From Cyanobium sp. Cruz CV13-4-11 (GTDB lineage: Bacteria > Cyanobacteriota > Cyanobacteriia > PCC-6307 > Cyanobiaceae): a stretch of 36,735 nt of DNA. The DNA lies in contig NZ_JAGQCH010000027.1 of assembly GCF_024346055.1 (NCBI RefSeq), forward strand, positions 1-36,735. Direction: 5' to 3'. Below, in pieces: positions 24,692 through 35,660 of the stretch. The first letter of the stretch is position 1. Each line of letters starts with the position of its first letter. Both the position numbers and the translations under genes were made by a program. The notes under the pieces were generated by a model. It had not been told where the DNA came from and ran no database searches. It saw only the letters and a program-made list of their open reading frames with translations.

Positions 24692-25405
24692 CTAGGCGGG
24701 CACGGCCTCGGTGCTGCCGGCGCGGCTGCGGCGGGTGAGGAAGCCGAACAGCACCTTGCCGATCGCCGCCACCAGGTTGCCTTCCAGCTCCTGGAACATC
24801 TTCATGTTGCAGTGGAAGGCCTCGTTGGCCTCGGCCACGATCCGGTCGGCCATGGCCTGGTTGATGGGCAGGCTGTCGAGGGTGAGCCGGTAGGTGGCCT
24901 TGAAGGCCTTCTCGTCGTCGATGGCGTCGAATTCGTAGAAGCGCAGGCCATCGTGCTCACCCAGATTCATCGCCTTCTGGGCGATGTTCTTGAGGATCTG
25001 GCCACCGGAGAGATCACCGATGTAGCGGGTGTAGTGGTGGCCGACCAACAGCTCGGGGCACTCCCGCGCCACCCGGTGCAGGCGGGCCACATACTCCTGG
25101 GCGCCGGGGGTGGCGCGGATCTGCTGGCGCCAGTCGCCACCGAAATAAAAGGTCAGATCCTGCTCAAGAGACTCGCGGCGATTCAGGGCCGGTGAGGCGA
25201 TCGGGCCGACAACCGGGTGGTCTGTCAGCTTGGCGAGCTCCTCTTCCATGGCGCTGTAGACGAACCACAGGTCGGCCACCAGGGTGCGGTAGCTGGCCTT
25301 GTCGACGACTCCCTTGAGGAAACAGCTCACAAAACCGGTGTTCTCGGCCATCGTGTGGGCTTTCTTCGTTCCCTCACGGAGTTGGGAAGCAAGGGCGACG
25401 GGCAT
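24692..25405 (-). CDS. ho1: Heme oxygenase
   Basis: 237 residues from the ATG at 25405 (MPVALASQLREG...), the normal start and length of cyanobacterial HO1. The heme-binding proximal histidine is H17 (KKAHTMAENTGFV), and the distal-helix signature is GDLSGGQILKNIA. The enzyme opens heme to biliverdin IX-alpha with ferredoxin as reductant, feeding phycobilin synthesis and iron recovery. The TAG stop is part of the CTAG target site of the insertion sequence that lies directly downstream, yet the protein is complete. The open frame upstream of 25405 is not HO-like. It probably forms a transcript with the small gene upstream (76 bp gap). Hydrophobic/basic C-terminus: VLFGFLTRRSRAG. Confidence 0.96.
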   Translation of the reverse strand: MPVALASQLREGTKKAHTMAENTGFVSCFLKGVVDKASYRTLVADLWFVYSAMEEELAKLTDHPVVGPIASPALNRRESLEQDLTFYFGGDWRQQIRATPGAQEYVARLHRVARECPELLVGHHYTRYIGDLSGGQILKNIAQKAMNLGEHDGLRFYEFDAIDDEKAFKATYRLTLDSLPINQAMADRIVAEANEAFHCNMKMFQELEGNLVAAIGKVLFGFLTRRSRAGSTEAVPA

Positions 25406-25481
25406 GGGATCGAAAGGCTGCGCGGGCAGATGATCCAAAGTAGGTGGGGCCTTCCGGGGGAGGCTCCAAAGTTGCGAAGGA

Positions 25482-25934
25482 TTACGCGGCCTGCGGACCG
25501 CGGGCCGCCACGTCGCCGAAGAGATCGAACAACTCACGGCAGGTCTGCTGAAGCGAAGACACCACCTCCACCGAGGGGAGATGGGATCCCGAAGGCTGCC
25601 AGTCCCCGACCGTGGCCAGGCGCCAGCGCTCCGATTCGTAGGTGAGCCCCCGGATCAGCACCCCCAGCAGCCGCGGCCGTTCGCCGGATCCGACCGGCGC
25701 CCGCTCTAAGCGCAGCTGCACCAGCAGTGAGCGGCACTGCAGGCGGGGGCTCCAGCCGGGGAAGTGGAAGGAGAGATCCAGGGTTTCCCGCTCATCGAAA
25801 GCCCGGGTGAGGGGATCGTCGCGCCAGGGGGTGAGGTTGGCCCGGGCGGCAGGGAAATGCAGGCGGAAATGGCCAACCACCGCGGCGATGGCGGCGGCCA
25901 GTTCCACCGATCGGGCCTGGTCGGCCGCATTCAT
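25482..25934 (-). CDS. Hypothetical protein upstream of heme oxygenase
   Basis: 150 residues from the ATG at 25934 ([16 protein letters not shown]...). I do not recognise a named family. It is a soluble protein with an amphipathic N-terminal helix. Central segments [26 protein letters not shown] and [24 protein letters not shown] have alternating hydrophobicity suggesting beta strands, and the helical C-terminal end contains [12 protein letters not shown]. No signal peptide or membrane helix. It lies 76 bp ahead of ho1 on the same strand, so a link to pigment metabolism is possible but only by position. The start upstream of icd is divergent, with 70 bp between. Confidence 0.65.
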   Translation of the reverse strand: MNAADQARSVELAAAIAAVVGHFRLHFPAARANLTPWRDDPLTRAFDERETLDLSFHFPGWSPRLQCRSLLVQLRLERAPVGSGERPRLLGVLIRGLTYESERWRLATVGDWQPSGSHLPSVEVVSSLQQTCRELFDLFGDVAARGPQAA

Positions 25935-26004
25935 GCCGTTTCCCCTGAGCAGAAAGCCAATGTGTCCGAAACCTAGGCTCAACAGCGCGTTCCGTGCCGA
26001 CTCC
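25935..26004. promoter_or_regulatory. Short divergent region between the hypothetical gene and icd
   Basis: 70 bp that must serve both directions. It contains CCTAGGCTC (25972-25980) and a locally lower G+C patch around 25955-25970. No confident promoter boxes; the call is positional. Confidence 0.3.
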
Positions 26005-27435
<1,431 letters not shown>

Positions 27436-27478
27436 ATCTGGGGCCGTGGGGTCGGGGCGAGCGCCCACAATGGATCCC

Positions 27479-28873
27479 ATGAGCCTTCCGTTCATCGCCG
27501 CCGATCCCTGCGTCCACTGCGGCTTCTGCCTGCCCACCTGCGCCAGCTACCGGGTGCTGGCCACCGAAATGGACTCGCCCCGGGGGCGGATCCATGCCCT
27601 CAAGGCGATCGACGCCGGGGAGCTGGTGCTGGATGCCACGGTGGCGAAGCATTTCGACAGCTGCCTGGGCTGCTTGGCCTGCGTCACCGCCTGCCCGGCG
27701 GGCGTTCGCTATGACGAACTGATCGAGACCATGCGGCCGCGACTGAACGCGCCCGAGCTGCGCAGCCCCGCGCAGCGGGCCTTCCGGCGGCTGATCTTCG
27801 CCCTGCTCCCCTACCCCAGGCGGCTGCGGGCCCTGCTGGCCCCCCTGCGGGCCTACGCCGGCACGCCCCTGCAGGCCCTGGCACGCCGCAGCGGCCTCAC
27901 CCGCCTGTTCGGTCCCCAGGTCGCGGCGATGGAGAAGCTGCTGCCGCCGCTGCCTGAGACAGCCTTCCGCGACGACTGGCCCGTGCTGGTACCGGCCCAG
28001 GGGCCGCGCCGCCGCCGGGTCGGGCTGGTGCTTGGCTGCGTCCAGCGGGTGTTTGAGCCGGGGGTGAACGCCGCCGCCATCCGGGTGCTCGCCGCCAACG
28101 GCATCGAGGTGGTGATCCCCCCCGACCAGGGCTGCTGTGGTGCCATGACCCACCACCAGGGGGAACTGGACCAGACCCGGGAGCTGGCGTCGGCCCTGAT
28201 GGCCAGCTTCGAGGCGGTGATCGGCCCGGGGCGGGCGGCGGGGCCCGAACCCCTTGATGCCGTGTTGGTGGCCGCCTCGGGCTGTGGCCACACCATGAAG
28301 TCCTACGGGGAGATCCTCAGCAGCCGCTATCCCCTGCTGGGCACGGTGGCCGACATCCAGGAGTTCCTCGATGAGGTCGGGCTCAGCGACAGCTTTCAGG
28401 CGGGATTGCAGCCGCTCCCCCACGATGACGGCACGGCCGCCAGTGCGGAGCGCCCCCTGGAGCTGGCTTACCACGATGCCTGCCACCAGCTGCACGGCCA
28501 GGGCCTGGCCGCCCAGCCCCGGCGCCTGCTGGGCCGGATCCCCCATGTGCGGATCCGCGAAGCCACCGAAGCCGGCGTCTGCTGCGGCAGTGCCGGCATC
28601 TACAACCTCGTGCAGCCCGAGGAGGCCGCCGAACTGGGCCGGATCAAGGCCGCCGACCTGAGCGGCACCGGCGCCGAGCTGGCCGTGAGCGCCAACATCG
28701 GCTGCACGCTCCAGATCCGCCAGGCCATGGAGGCGCAGCAGCGGCCGCTGCCGGTGCTCCATCCGATCGAGCTGCTGGATCGCAGCTGGCAAGGTGGGCT
28801 GCAGACCGGAACCAGCCTGGGCGGGGATGAACCGCGAGACGTCCCTCCAGGCCGTGAGGCTGAATCCGCCTGA
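27479..28873 (+). CDS. glcF: Glycolate dehydrogenase iron-sulfur subunit GlcF-like
   Basis: 464 residues from ATG 27479; ATG 27470 in frame would add three. Two [4Fe-4S] motifs: C11-x2-C14-x2-C17-x3-C21 (CVHCGFCLPTC) and C62-x2-C65-x2-C68-x3-C72 (CLGCLACVTAC). Two CCG (cysteine-rich) domains follow, seen as GCCGAMTHH and YHDACHQLHGQGL...CCGSAGIYN. The build is that of GlcF, which passes electrons from flavin subunits (GlcD/GlcE) during oxidation of photorespiratory glycolate to glyoxylate. A glcE-like gene lies 4.8 kb downstream; glcD is not in this window. Lactate-oxidising relatives (LutA/LldF) are less likely, given the two ferredoxin motifs in the GlcF arrangement and the GlcE neighbour. 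Confidence 0.9.
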   Translation: MSLPFIAADPCVHCGFCLPTCASYRVLATEMDSPRGRIHALKAIDAGELVLDATVAKHFDSCLGCLACVTACPAGVRYDELIETMRPRLNAPELRSPAQRAFRRLIFALLPYPRRLRALLAPLRAYAGTPLQALARRSGLTRLFGPQVAAMEKLLPPLPETAFRDDWPVLVPAQGPRRRRVGLVLGCVQRVFEPGVNAAAIRVLAANGIEVVIPPDQGCCGAMTHHQGELDQTRELASALMASFEAVIGPGRAAGPEPLDAVLVAASGCGHTMKSYGEILSSRYPLLGTVADIQEFLDEVGLSDSFQAGLQPLPHDDGTAASAERPLELAYHDACHQLHGQGLAAQPRRLLGRIPHVRIREATEAGVCCGSAGIYNLVQPEEAAELGRIKAADLSGTGAELAVSANIGCTLQIRQAMEAQQRPLPVLHPIELLDRSWQGGLQTGTSLGGDEPRDVPPGREAESA

Positions 28874-28906
28874 CCATCAGGTGCCGCGGGCGTCAACGCT
28901 GCTGGC

Positions 28907-31900
28907 CTACACGATGGCGACCACACGGTTACGGCCTTCCTGCTTGGCCGTATACATCGCCTGATCAGCCCGTGCCACCAACGCAGCCGTCGACTCGTCC
29001 GGCTTGAGGAGGGTCACGCCGATCGAGAGGGTGGGCGTCACCACGCCCGTGGTCAGGCTCACCGGCACAGCCACCGTCCGGTGAATCTTCGCGGCGACCA
29101 CCTTGGCTTCCGCCAGGGAGCGGACCCCCTGAATCACCACCAGCAGCTCATCGCCACCGAGCCGGCCCACCAGATCGCCGCTGCGGGTGGTGTCACGCAG
29201 CCGCCGCGCGAGAGCCTCCAGGACGGCGTTGCCGCCGGTGTGGCCAGGGTGGTCATTGATCTCCTTGAAGTGGTCGACATCGCAGAACAGCACGGCCAGA
29301 TGGCCATCGGCCATGCGGCGGCGCCGGCTGAGCGACTGAAGCTGCTCGAGGATTTCCTGCCGGTTGAAGAGACCGGTGAGGGAGTCAAAGCGGGCCCGAT
29401 GATCGAGTTCGGCCTCCGCGGCCACCTCCTCATCCACCACCTGCAGAGCCCCCGCCAGCCCCATCGCTCCTCCATCGGCATTGGGGTAGGGGCCCGCATG
29501 GATCTCCAACCAGCGCCAGCAAAGGTTGGAGTCCTGGACGCGCAGGCGCACGCTGGCACTGCGATCCTGCTCCACCTGCTGCAGCAGGGTGAGCCATTGC
29601 TCCGTGTCGTCGGGGTGACAGAGATCCTGCAGCCGCTGGCCTTGCCACTCCTCTGGCCCCCAGCCGAGAAGACGCCTCAGTCCCGGGGCAATCCAGACGA
29701 TCGAGCCGGCCTCGCAGAGAAACACCACATCACTGACGTTCTCAGCCAGCAGGCGGAAGCGTTGTTCGGACGCCGCCAGCTGCTGGCTGGCATGGTGCCG
29801 TTCGCTGACATCGCGGAAGCTCAGGGCCAACCCGTCACGCACCCACACCGCCCGCAGGTCGACATGCAGGGGCTCGCACGCACCGGCCAGCTGCAGCGGC
29901 CGGTCATCGGCAATCAGGGGCTGGCCTTCCCTCGCCACCTCCGCCAGCTCCGCCAGCAACAGGCGGTTGTCGCTGGGCGGCAGCAGTTCCGCCAGGGGCC
30001 TGCCGATCAGCTGGTAGCTCGAATGGCCCAGCCAGCTGGCCGCCGCGGGGTTGACCTCGGAGATCCGCAATTGATCCGTGAGGGTAAGGAACAGCTGCGG
30101 GTCGACCAGGGCATTGAGGGTGGCCGCCAGAAGACCCCGCTGCTGGTCGATTTCCAGCTCACGCTGCACCTGGTCGGTGATGTCGTAGTTCACGCCGATC
30201 ATCCGCAGGGCCTGGCCATCGGCCGCATAGGTGGTGCGGCTGCGAGCCTGCAGGTGATGGATTGAGCCATCGGGCCACACCACCCGGAAGCGCGGTTGAT
30301 AGGGCCGCCAGCCCTGCACGGCCGCCTGGATCTCCGATTCGGCGTAGTGGCGGTCGTCGGGATGGACGGCCTTGGCCCAGGCGGCATAGGCACCGGCGAA
30401 TTGGTCGCCGCTGAGGCCGTAGAGCTTGTACATCACGGGGTCCCAGGTGAGCGCATCGCGCTCGATATCCCAGTCCCAGACCCCCACGATGCCCGCCTCC
30501 GCCGCCGCCTCGAGGTAGGCCGACTGCTCCACCAGCTCGGAGACATCGGCGATCTGGAGGATCATCGTGTCGGCAGTGCTGGTGGGGCCGCTTCCCTGGG
30601 TGCAGGTCAGAACCAGATCACCCCAGACACTGGTTCCGTCAGGCCGGCTGAAGCGGAAGCGTCGCCGCTCGCCATCACGATGATGCAGGGGATCCACCAG
30701 CCGCTCGGCGGCATCGCGATCGCTGTGGTGGACGAACTCAACCCAGCTGCGACCCAGCAGGGCGCTCTCGCTGCGACCCAGCAGTTGGCTGAGAGCCCCG
30801 TTGACGCTGTGGAAATTGCCGGTGGCAGGCTCACAGAGCCCCGTGCCGATGCCGGCACTGCGCAACACCGCCTGGAGCTGGTCGGCCAGCTGATGCTCCT
30901 CTTGGCGCAACGCATTCAGCCGTTGCTGGGAGAGGGCGATGGTCAGGCTGAAGGCCGCCGCAAGCAGGTAGGGGGCGGCCAGCAGCACCACACCGACGGG
31001 GGACGCGAGCAAGGAGCCGGCGGAATCGGCACCGGGTGGCGCCTGGAGCACCAACGCAAGTCCTAGCTGTTGGCGACGGGTGTCGAAGATGAACAGACCC
31101 TGGCTGTCCCACACAACACCACGGGACTGTCCCTGCATCTGACGCCACACCCCCGGGAAGCGCTGGGCGAAATCGGGTGTCGCTGCGGCGCCACCAGGGT
31201 TCAGAACCTGGCCTCTGTCGTTGAGCAGATAGCCGCGCTGTTGGACCGGCGAGCCACTGGTCTCGACGTCAAAGTTCTTCACCACCCGCTCAAGGCTGGT
31301 GACGTACACCACCACCCCGCGCCTCTGGTCGCCACTGAACAGAGGACGCACCGCCAGCAGGACAGGGTCGGCGGCAGTCTTGCCGGTGCTGGTGATCTGC
31401 CGGGGCCAGTACACCGGAGAGAGCCAGAACCCCTCCCGATCGAGCATCAGGCCGCGGTTCACGGCGACCCGCAACGTGGCCGGATCGGCCGGGGCACCGC
31501 GGCGCCAGATCGACAACTGCGGCTGGCCCGCAGGATTGAACACGAGAATCGCCCCATAGCGCCCGTACACCTGCAGCTGGGCACTAAAGAGATCCTGAAG
31601 GTGCCGGCGACGCTCGCTGTTGCGGCCGATCTCGGCACTGAGCAGGGCTGACATGGCCGTGTCGGCCTGGACCTCCTCAAGGATCTGCTCAACCTGCAGG
31701 CTGGCTCCCTCCTGAGCGGCGGTCAGGCGCGCCAGAAGGGTCTCGCGCCGCGAATGCCCATAGAGGAGCACCATCGGCAGAAGCACCACGGTGATGGCTC
31801 CACCCGTCAGCAGGAAGAGGCGCAGGGCCTGGCCCAGAGTCCCGCACTGGAGGCCTCGCCGTGGCCACCGAAGCCACGCCATCAGGCCTGAAGCTGGCGG

Positions 31901-31957
31901 CGAAGGAGGCAGGGACCGAAGACCATGGTGCCGCTGGTCGGCAGCAGCTGCGACCAC
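28907..31957 (-). CDS. Membrane-bound sensor with four PAS-like domains and a GGDEF domain
   Basis: 1016 residues from the most upstream start; ATG 31882 (MAWLRWPRRG) would drop 25. One hydrophobic helix (about 44-67), an extracytoplasmic region of about 240 residues resembling a Cache-type sensor, and a second helix (about 318-345). Then PAS-like segments around 355-470, 480-600, 610-720 and 725-840, and a C-terminal GGDEF domain. The GGDEF core reads RSGDLVGRLGGDELLVV: signature GGDEL, with the inhibitory RxxD site five residues ahead. The metal-binding D-V-D-H-F is present, but the usual GHxxGD is GHTGGN. It would make cyclic di-GMP if active. It stands between glcF and the sugar-acid kinase gene. 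Confidence 0.88.
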   Translation of the reverse strand: MVAAAADQRHHGLRSLPPSPPASGLMAWLRWPRRGLQCGTLGQALRLFLLTGGAITVVLLPMVLLYGHSRRETLLARLTAAQEGASLQVEQILEEVQADTAMSALLSAEIGRNSERRRHLQDLFSAQLQVYGRYGAILVFNPAGQPQLSIWRRGAPADPATLRVAVNRGLMLDREGFWLSPVYWPRQITSTGKTAADPVLLAVRPLFSGDQRRGVVVYVTSLERVVKNFDVETSGSPVQQRGYLLNDRGQVLNPGGAAATPDFAQRFPGVWRQMQGQSRGVVWDSQGLFIFDTRRQQLGLALVLQAPPGADSAGSLLASPVGVVLLAAPYLLAAAFSLTIALSQQRLNALRQEEHQLADQLQAVLRSAGIGTGLCEPATGNFHSVNGALSQLLGRSESALLGRSWVEFVHHSDRDAAERLVDPLHHRDGERRRFRFSRPDGTSVWGDLVLTCTQGSGPTSTADTMILQIADVSELVEQSAYLEAAAEAGIVGVWDWDIERDALTWDPVMYKLYGLSGDQFAGAYAAWAKAVHPDDRHYAESEIQAAVQGWRPYQPRFRVVWPDGSIHHLQARSRTTYAADGQALRMIGVNYDITDQVQRELEIDQQRGLLAATLNALVDPQLFLTLTDQLRISEVNPAAASWLGHSSYQLIGRPLAELLPPSDNRLLLAELAEVAREGQPLIADDRPLQLAGACEPLHVDLRAVWVRDGLALSFRDVSERHHASQQLAASEQRFRLLAENVSDVVFLCEAGSIVWIAPGLRRLLGWGPEEWQGQRLQDLCHPDDTEQWLTLLQQVEQDRSASVRLRVQDSNLCWRWLEIHAGPYPNADGGAMGLAGALQVVDEEVAAEAELDHRARFDSLTGLFNRQEILEQLQSLSRRRRMADGHLAVLFCDVDHFKEINDHPGHTGGNAVLEALARRLRDTTRSGDLVGRLGGDELLVVIQGVRSLAEAKVVAAKIHRTVAVPVSLTTGVVTPTLSIGVTLLKPDESTAALVARADQAMYTAKQEGRNRVVAIV

Positions 31958-32137
31958 TGGGGCTGGCCGGCGTTCACGTCAGGGCGTCGGGCTGGAAGGG
32001 TGATCCAGGGCTGTGGATCCGATCGCACAGTCATGGAGGCTCCTGCCCTGAGCACGGATAGATGGAGAGCGCCAGAGGCGAAGCGCTTCAAGAACTCGTC
32101 ATCATCATGGCTGAACGGTTTCGGGTTCCAGCCCTGA
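31958..32137. other. Intergenic space between the GGDEF gene and the sugar-acid kinase gene
   Basis: 180 bp, or 255 bp if the GGDEF gene begins at 31882. Lower in G+C than its flanks. It presumably carries the GGDEF gene promoter (minus strand). No RNA gene or terminator recognised. The palindrome GAAGCGCTTC lies near 32082-32091. Confidence 0.35.
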
Positions 32138-33607
32138 TCAGGAGACCGTTGCGGAGACCCGTGCTGGATCGCCGGGGCCAGCGTCCATCCAGCGCCAGGC
32201 CTGCCTCAGGGTGACGGCGTCGCCGAGGTTCCCGGGGAAGGTAAGGATCGGCAGGCGCGGCACCGGGGCTGCATCGGGCGTGAGGACCAGGGAAAGCCCT
32301 GGCAGCAGCTGACCCTGCAGCTCCACCACGGCCAGCCCGAGACCCTGGCGCAACAACGCGTCGGTGGTGATGCCGCCCTTGCTGATCACATACCCCAGCC
32401 GGGACGCCTCGGCAGCCGCCAGGCGGGCCATCAGCGCCGCCAGGGCCTCGCCGAGACGTCGTCGTTCGTTCGCACCGGCACAGACCAACTCGCCACGGCT
32501 GGTGGTCAGCACCGGGGTGCGGCCGGCATCCAGCACAGCAGCCAGCTGGTCCTGCCATTGCCGCTCCAGCGAGGCCAGCAGCAGCCTCGGCTCAGGGCCC
32601 TCCAGCACCCGCGCCAGGCGGCGCACCGGCAGCTCCACCACGGTGCAGGCCGTCTCCCGCAGAAGCTCCTCCAGTTGCGCATCGGCCAGCGGCACATGGG
32701 AGCCCACCAGCACCATCCCCGGCAGCGCACCCGTCCGATCGCGTCGCCGCAGGCCGGCCAGCCCGGCCGCATCCAGCGGCTGGGGCGGCAGCGGCACCAA
32801 GCCGTTCAACAGGCTGGCGGCGCTCTGGAACAGGAACCGCCTTGGCCGGCCCCATGGCGCCGCCGATGCCGGCCCCATGAGCTCCCGGATGGCAGCACCC
32901 AGGGCCGCCAGCTGCCGAGGGTGCTCCGCATCCACCACCAACAAACGGTTGCCCTGGAGCGCCGCCAGACGGTCGCAAAGGGCCAGGAAGCCGTCCGAGT
33001 TGCCGCCATCGGCCCTCTCCGCCCCGGCCTCCAGTTCTTGCCAGCCGATGCGCTCCACCGTGGCGGCGGGGATGCGGCCGCCGCTCTTCTCCTCCACCCA
33101 GTCGGGCAGGAAGCTGCAGGTGTAGCCGAACAGGCCATCGGAGGCGAACGGGCTCTCGTGCACCGGCCGGCCCTGGAGAAGGTGCACCCCATCCACCGTC
33201 GTGCGCCCCCCCTCCAGAAAGGCCGGCACCAGCAGGGTGGCATCGAAGGGGCCGAGCTCCGCGTTGATCACGTCCACCTCCAGGGGGAAGTGGCCCCGCA
33301 GGGTGGAATCGCCCCGGCTCACCACCAGCCAGCCGCCGATGCGGCCGCAGGCCACCGCCTGCTCCAGGGCGGGCCGGAGGGTGCGGCAGATCTCCCGCAC
33401 CCGCTCCGCCGCCGCCGCCGGCGCCAGGGCGCGGGTGTTGGCCAGCAGGAACAGCAGCGGCGACGGGTGGGCCAGGCCGGCGGCCAGGGACTCGGCGTCC
33501 CAGCGCAGCAGCAACGGACAGCCGTGCACGGTCTGGGAGCCGGTGGGGTCGTCGTCGATGACGACGATCTTGAGCCCGGGCCCGGGGTCGAGCGTTGCCT
33601 GCGCCAT
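32138..33607 (-). CDS. Four-carbon acid sugar kinase family protein (former DUF1537)
   Basis: 489 residues. The N-terminal substrate-binding domain opens with IVVIDDDPTGSQTVHG and contains VVSRGDSTLRGHFPLE and LLVPAFLEGGRTTVDGVH. The C-terminal nucleotide-binding domain contains VISKGGITTDALLRQGLGL and ILTFPGNLGDAVTLRQAW. Characterised members (OtnK, DtnK/LtnK) phosphorylate tetronates such as erythronate, threonate or 3-oxo-tetronate. No partner gene for such a pathway (PdxA2-like or OtnC-like) is in the window. The gene is divergent from glcE with 17 bp between start codons, so a link with glycolate/sugar-acid handling is suggested by position. Substrate unknown. Confidence 0.87.
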   Translation of the reverse strand: MAQATLDPGPGLKIVVIDDDPTGSQTVHGCPLLLRWDAESLAAGLAHPSPLLFLLANTRALAPAAAAERVREICRTLRPALEQAVACGRIGGWLVVSRGDSTLRGHFPLEVDVINAELGPFDATLLVPAFLEGGRTTVDGVHLLQGRPVHESPFASDGLFGYTCSFLPDWVEEKSGGRIPAATVERIGWQELEAGAERADGGNSDGFLALCDRLAALQGNRLLVVDAEHPRQLAALGAAIRELMGPASAAPWGRPRRFLFQSAASLLNGLVPLPPQPLDAAGLAGLRRRDRTGALPGMVLVGSHVPLADAQLEELLRETACTVVELPVRRLARVLEGPEPRLLLASLERQWQDQLAAVLDAGRTPVLTTSRGELVCAGANERRRLGEALAALMARLAAAEASRLGYVISKGGITTDALLRQGLGLAVVELQGQLLPGLSLVLTPDAAPVPRLPILTFPGNLGDAVTLRQAWRWMDAGPGDPARVSATVS

Positions 33608-33624
33608 GGCACCATCGTGCCGTG
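33608..33624. promoter_or_regulatory. 17-bp divergent gap between sugar-acid kinase and glcE starts
   Basis: Only 17 bp separate the two ATGs (33607 on the minus strand, 33625 on the plus strand), so both promoters and ribosome-binding sites must overlap the opposite coding regions. A start further inside either gene would enlarge the gap. Confidence 0.5.
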
Positions 33625-34796
<1,172 letters not shown>

Positions 34797-34818
<22 letters not shown>

Positions 34819-35660
34819 CGGCAGCCCAGCTCCAGGGATTCCCCGGCGGGCACCAGCAGGCGCCGCTCCCCCGTGCTCAGGGCTCCCCGCGGGCCGCTCC
34901 AGGGCTCCAGGCAGAGCATCGGCCGGGGCGGATCGCTCCACACCACCACCAGATCCATCGGAGCGGCGGGATGCAGCGTCACCGCCCGGCCGCCCGCCGG
35001 ATCCAGCAGCCGCACCGGGCCCTGGCCGCTACAGAGGAAGTCCACGCCCCGCTCCAGCCGGGACAGCTGATCAGCCGTGAGGGCCGGAGCCATCGTGAGG
35101 TGGTCGAAGCAGGCCGCCGGCAGGCCTTCGAGCCGGACGCCGGACAGGTCAGCGACGGCGATGTAAGGGTGCAGGCCCAGGCTGAAGGGGAGGGCCGCTG
35201 TCCCGGCCTCGCCCCGGTTGGTGATCCGGGCCGTGATCGCCAGGGTCGAAGGTTGCAGCCGCAGCTCCAGCTCCAGGGCGAAGGCGAAGGGGAAATGGGG
35301 GCGGCTCCCGGGACCGTCCTCGAGGCGCAGGGCCACGCCGCTGCCGTCGGCCAGCGGGGCGATGGACCAGGGCAGATCCCGGGCGAATCCGTGCTGGGCC
35401 AGGGGGAAGCGCCCCTGGCTCAGCACGAGCGCGTCGCCGGGCAGGTTGCCGCAGATGGGGAAGAGCACGGGGATCCCGCCCCGCACCGATTTGGCCGGGT
35501 CGGCGAAGCGCTCCGCGTCGAAATAGAGGATGTCGCTGCCGCCGCAGCACCAGCCGGTGACCAGCCCGCCGCGCTCGGGGGCGACCGTGAGCGCATCGCC
35601 GCTGGACGGATCGGTGAAGCGCCAGTGGGGGGAGTCCCCGGTGGGGGGTTGCAGGGTCAT
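34797..35660 (-). CDS. Aldose 1-epimerase / hexose-6-phosphate mutarotase family protein
   Basis: 287 residues, beta-sandwich galactose-mutarotase fold. Likely catalytic residues: H90 in LAQHGFARDLPW, H164 in LGLHPYI, and E252 in MLCLEPWSGP. The opening RGGIPVLFPICGNL (60-73) and QHGFAR are typical of the YeaD/hexose-6-phosphate mutarotase branch as well as of LacX-type proteins, so the substrate may be a phosphorylated hexose. It catalyses interconversion of sugar anomers. The ATG at 35660 overlaps the stop of the upstream acyltransferase/SGNH gene by 4 bp. The 3' end overlaps glcE. Confidence 0.88.

Noticed and set aside
27955..27980. Partial matches to the 24-nt element (AGCCTTCCGCG near 27962, GCCTTCCGCG near 26752)
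   Set aside because: They encode ordinary codons (Ala-Phe-Arg) in glcF and icd and lack the hairpin pairs; coincidence.
32082..32091. Palindrome GAAGCGCTTC in the space before the GGDEF gene
   Set aside because: A single short palindrome without a partner site or flanking structure; no basis for calling an operator.
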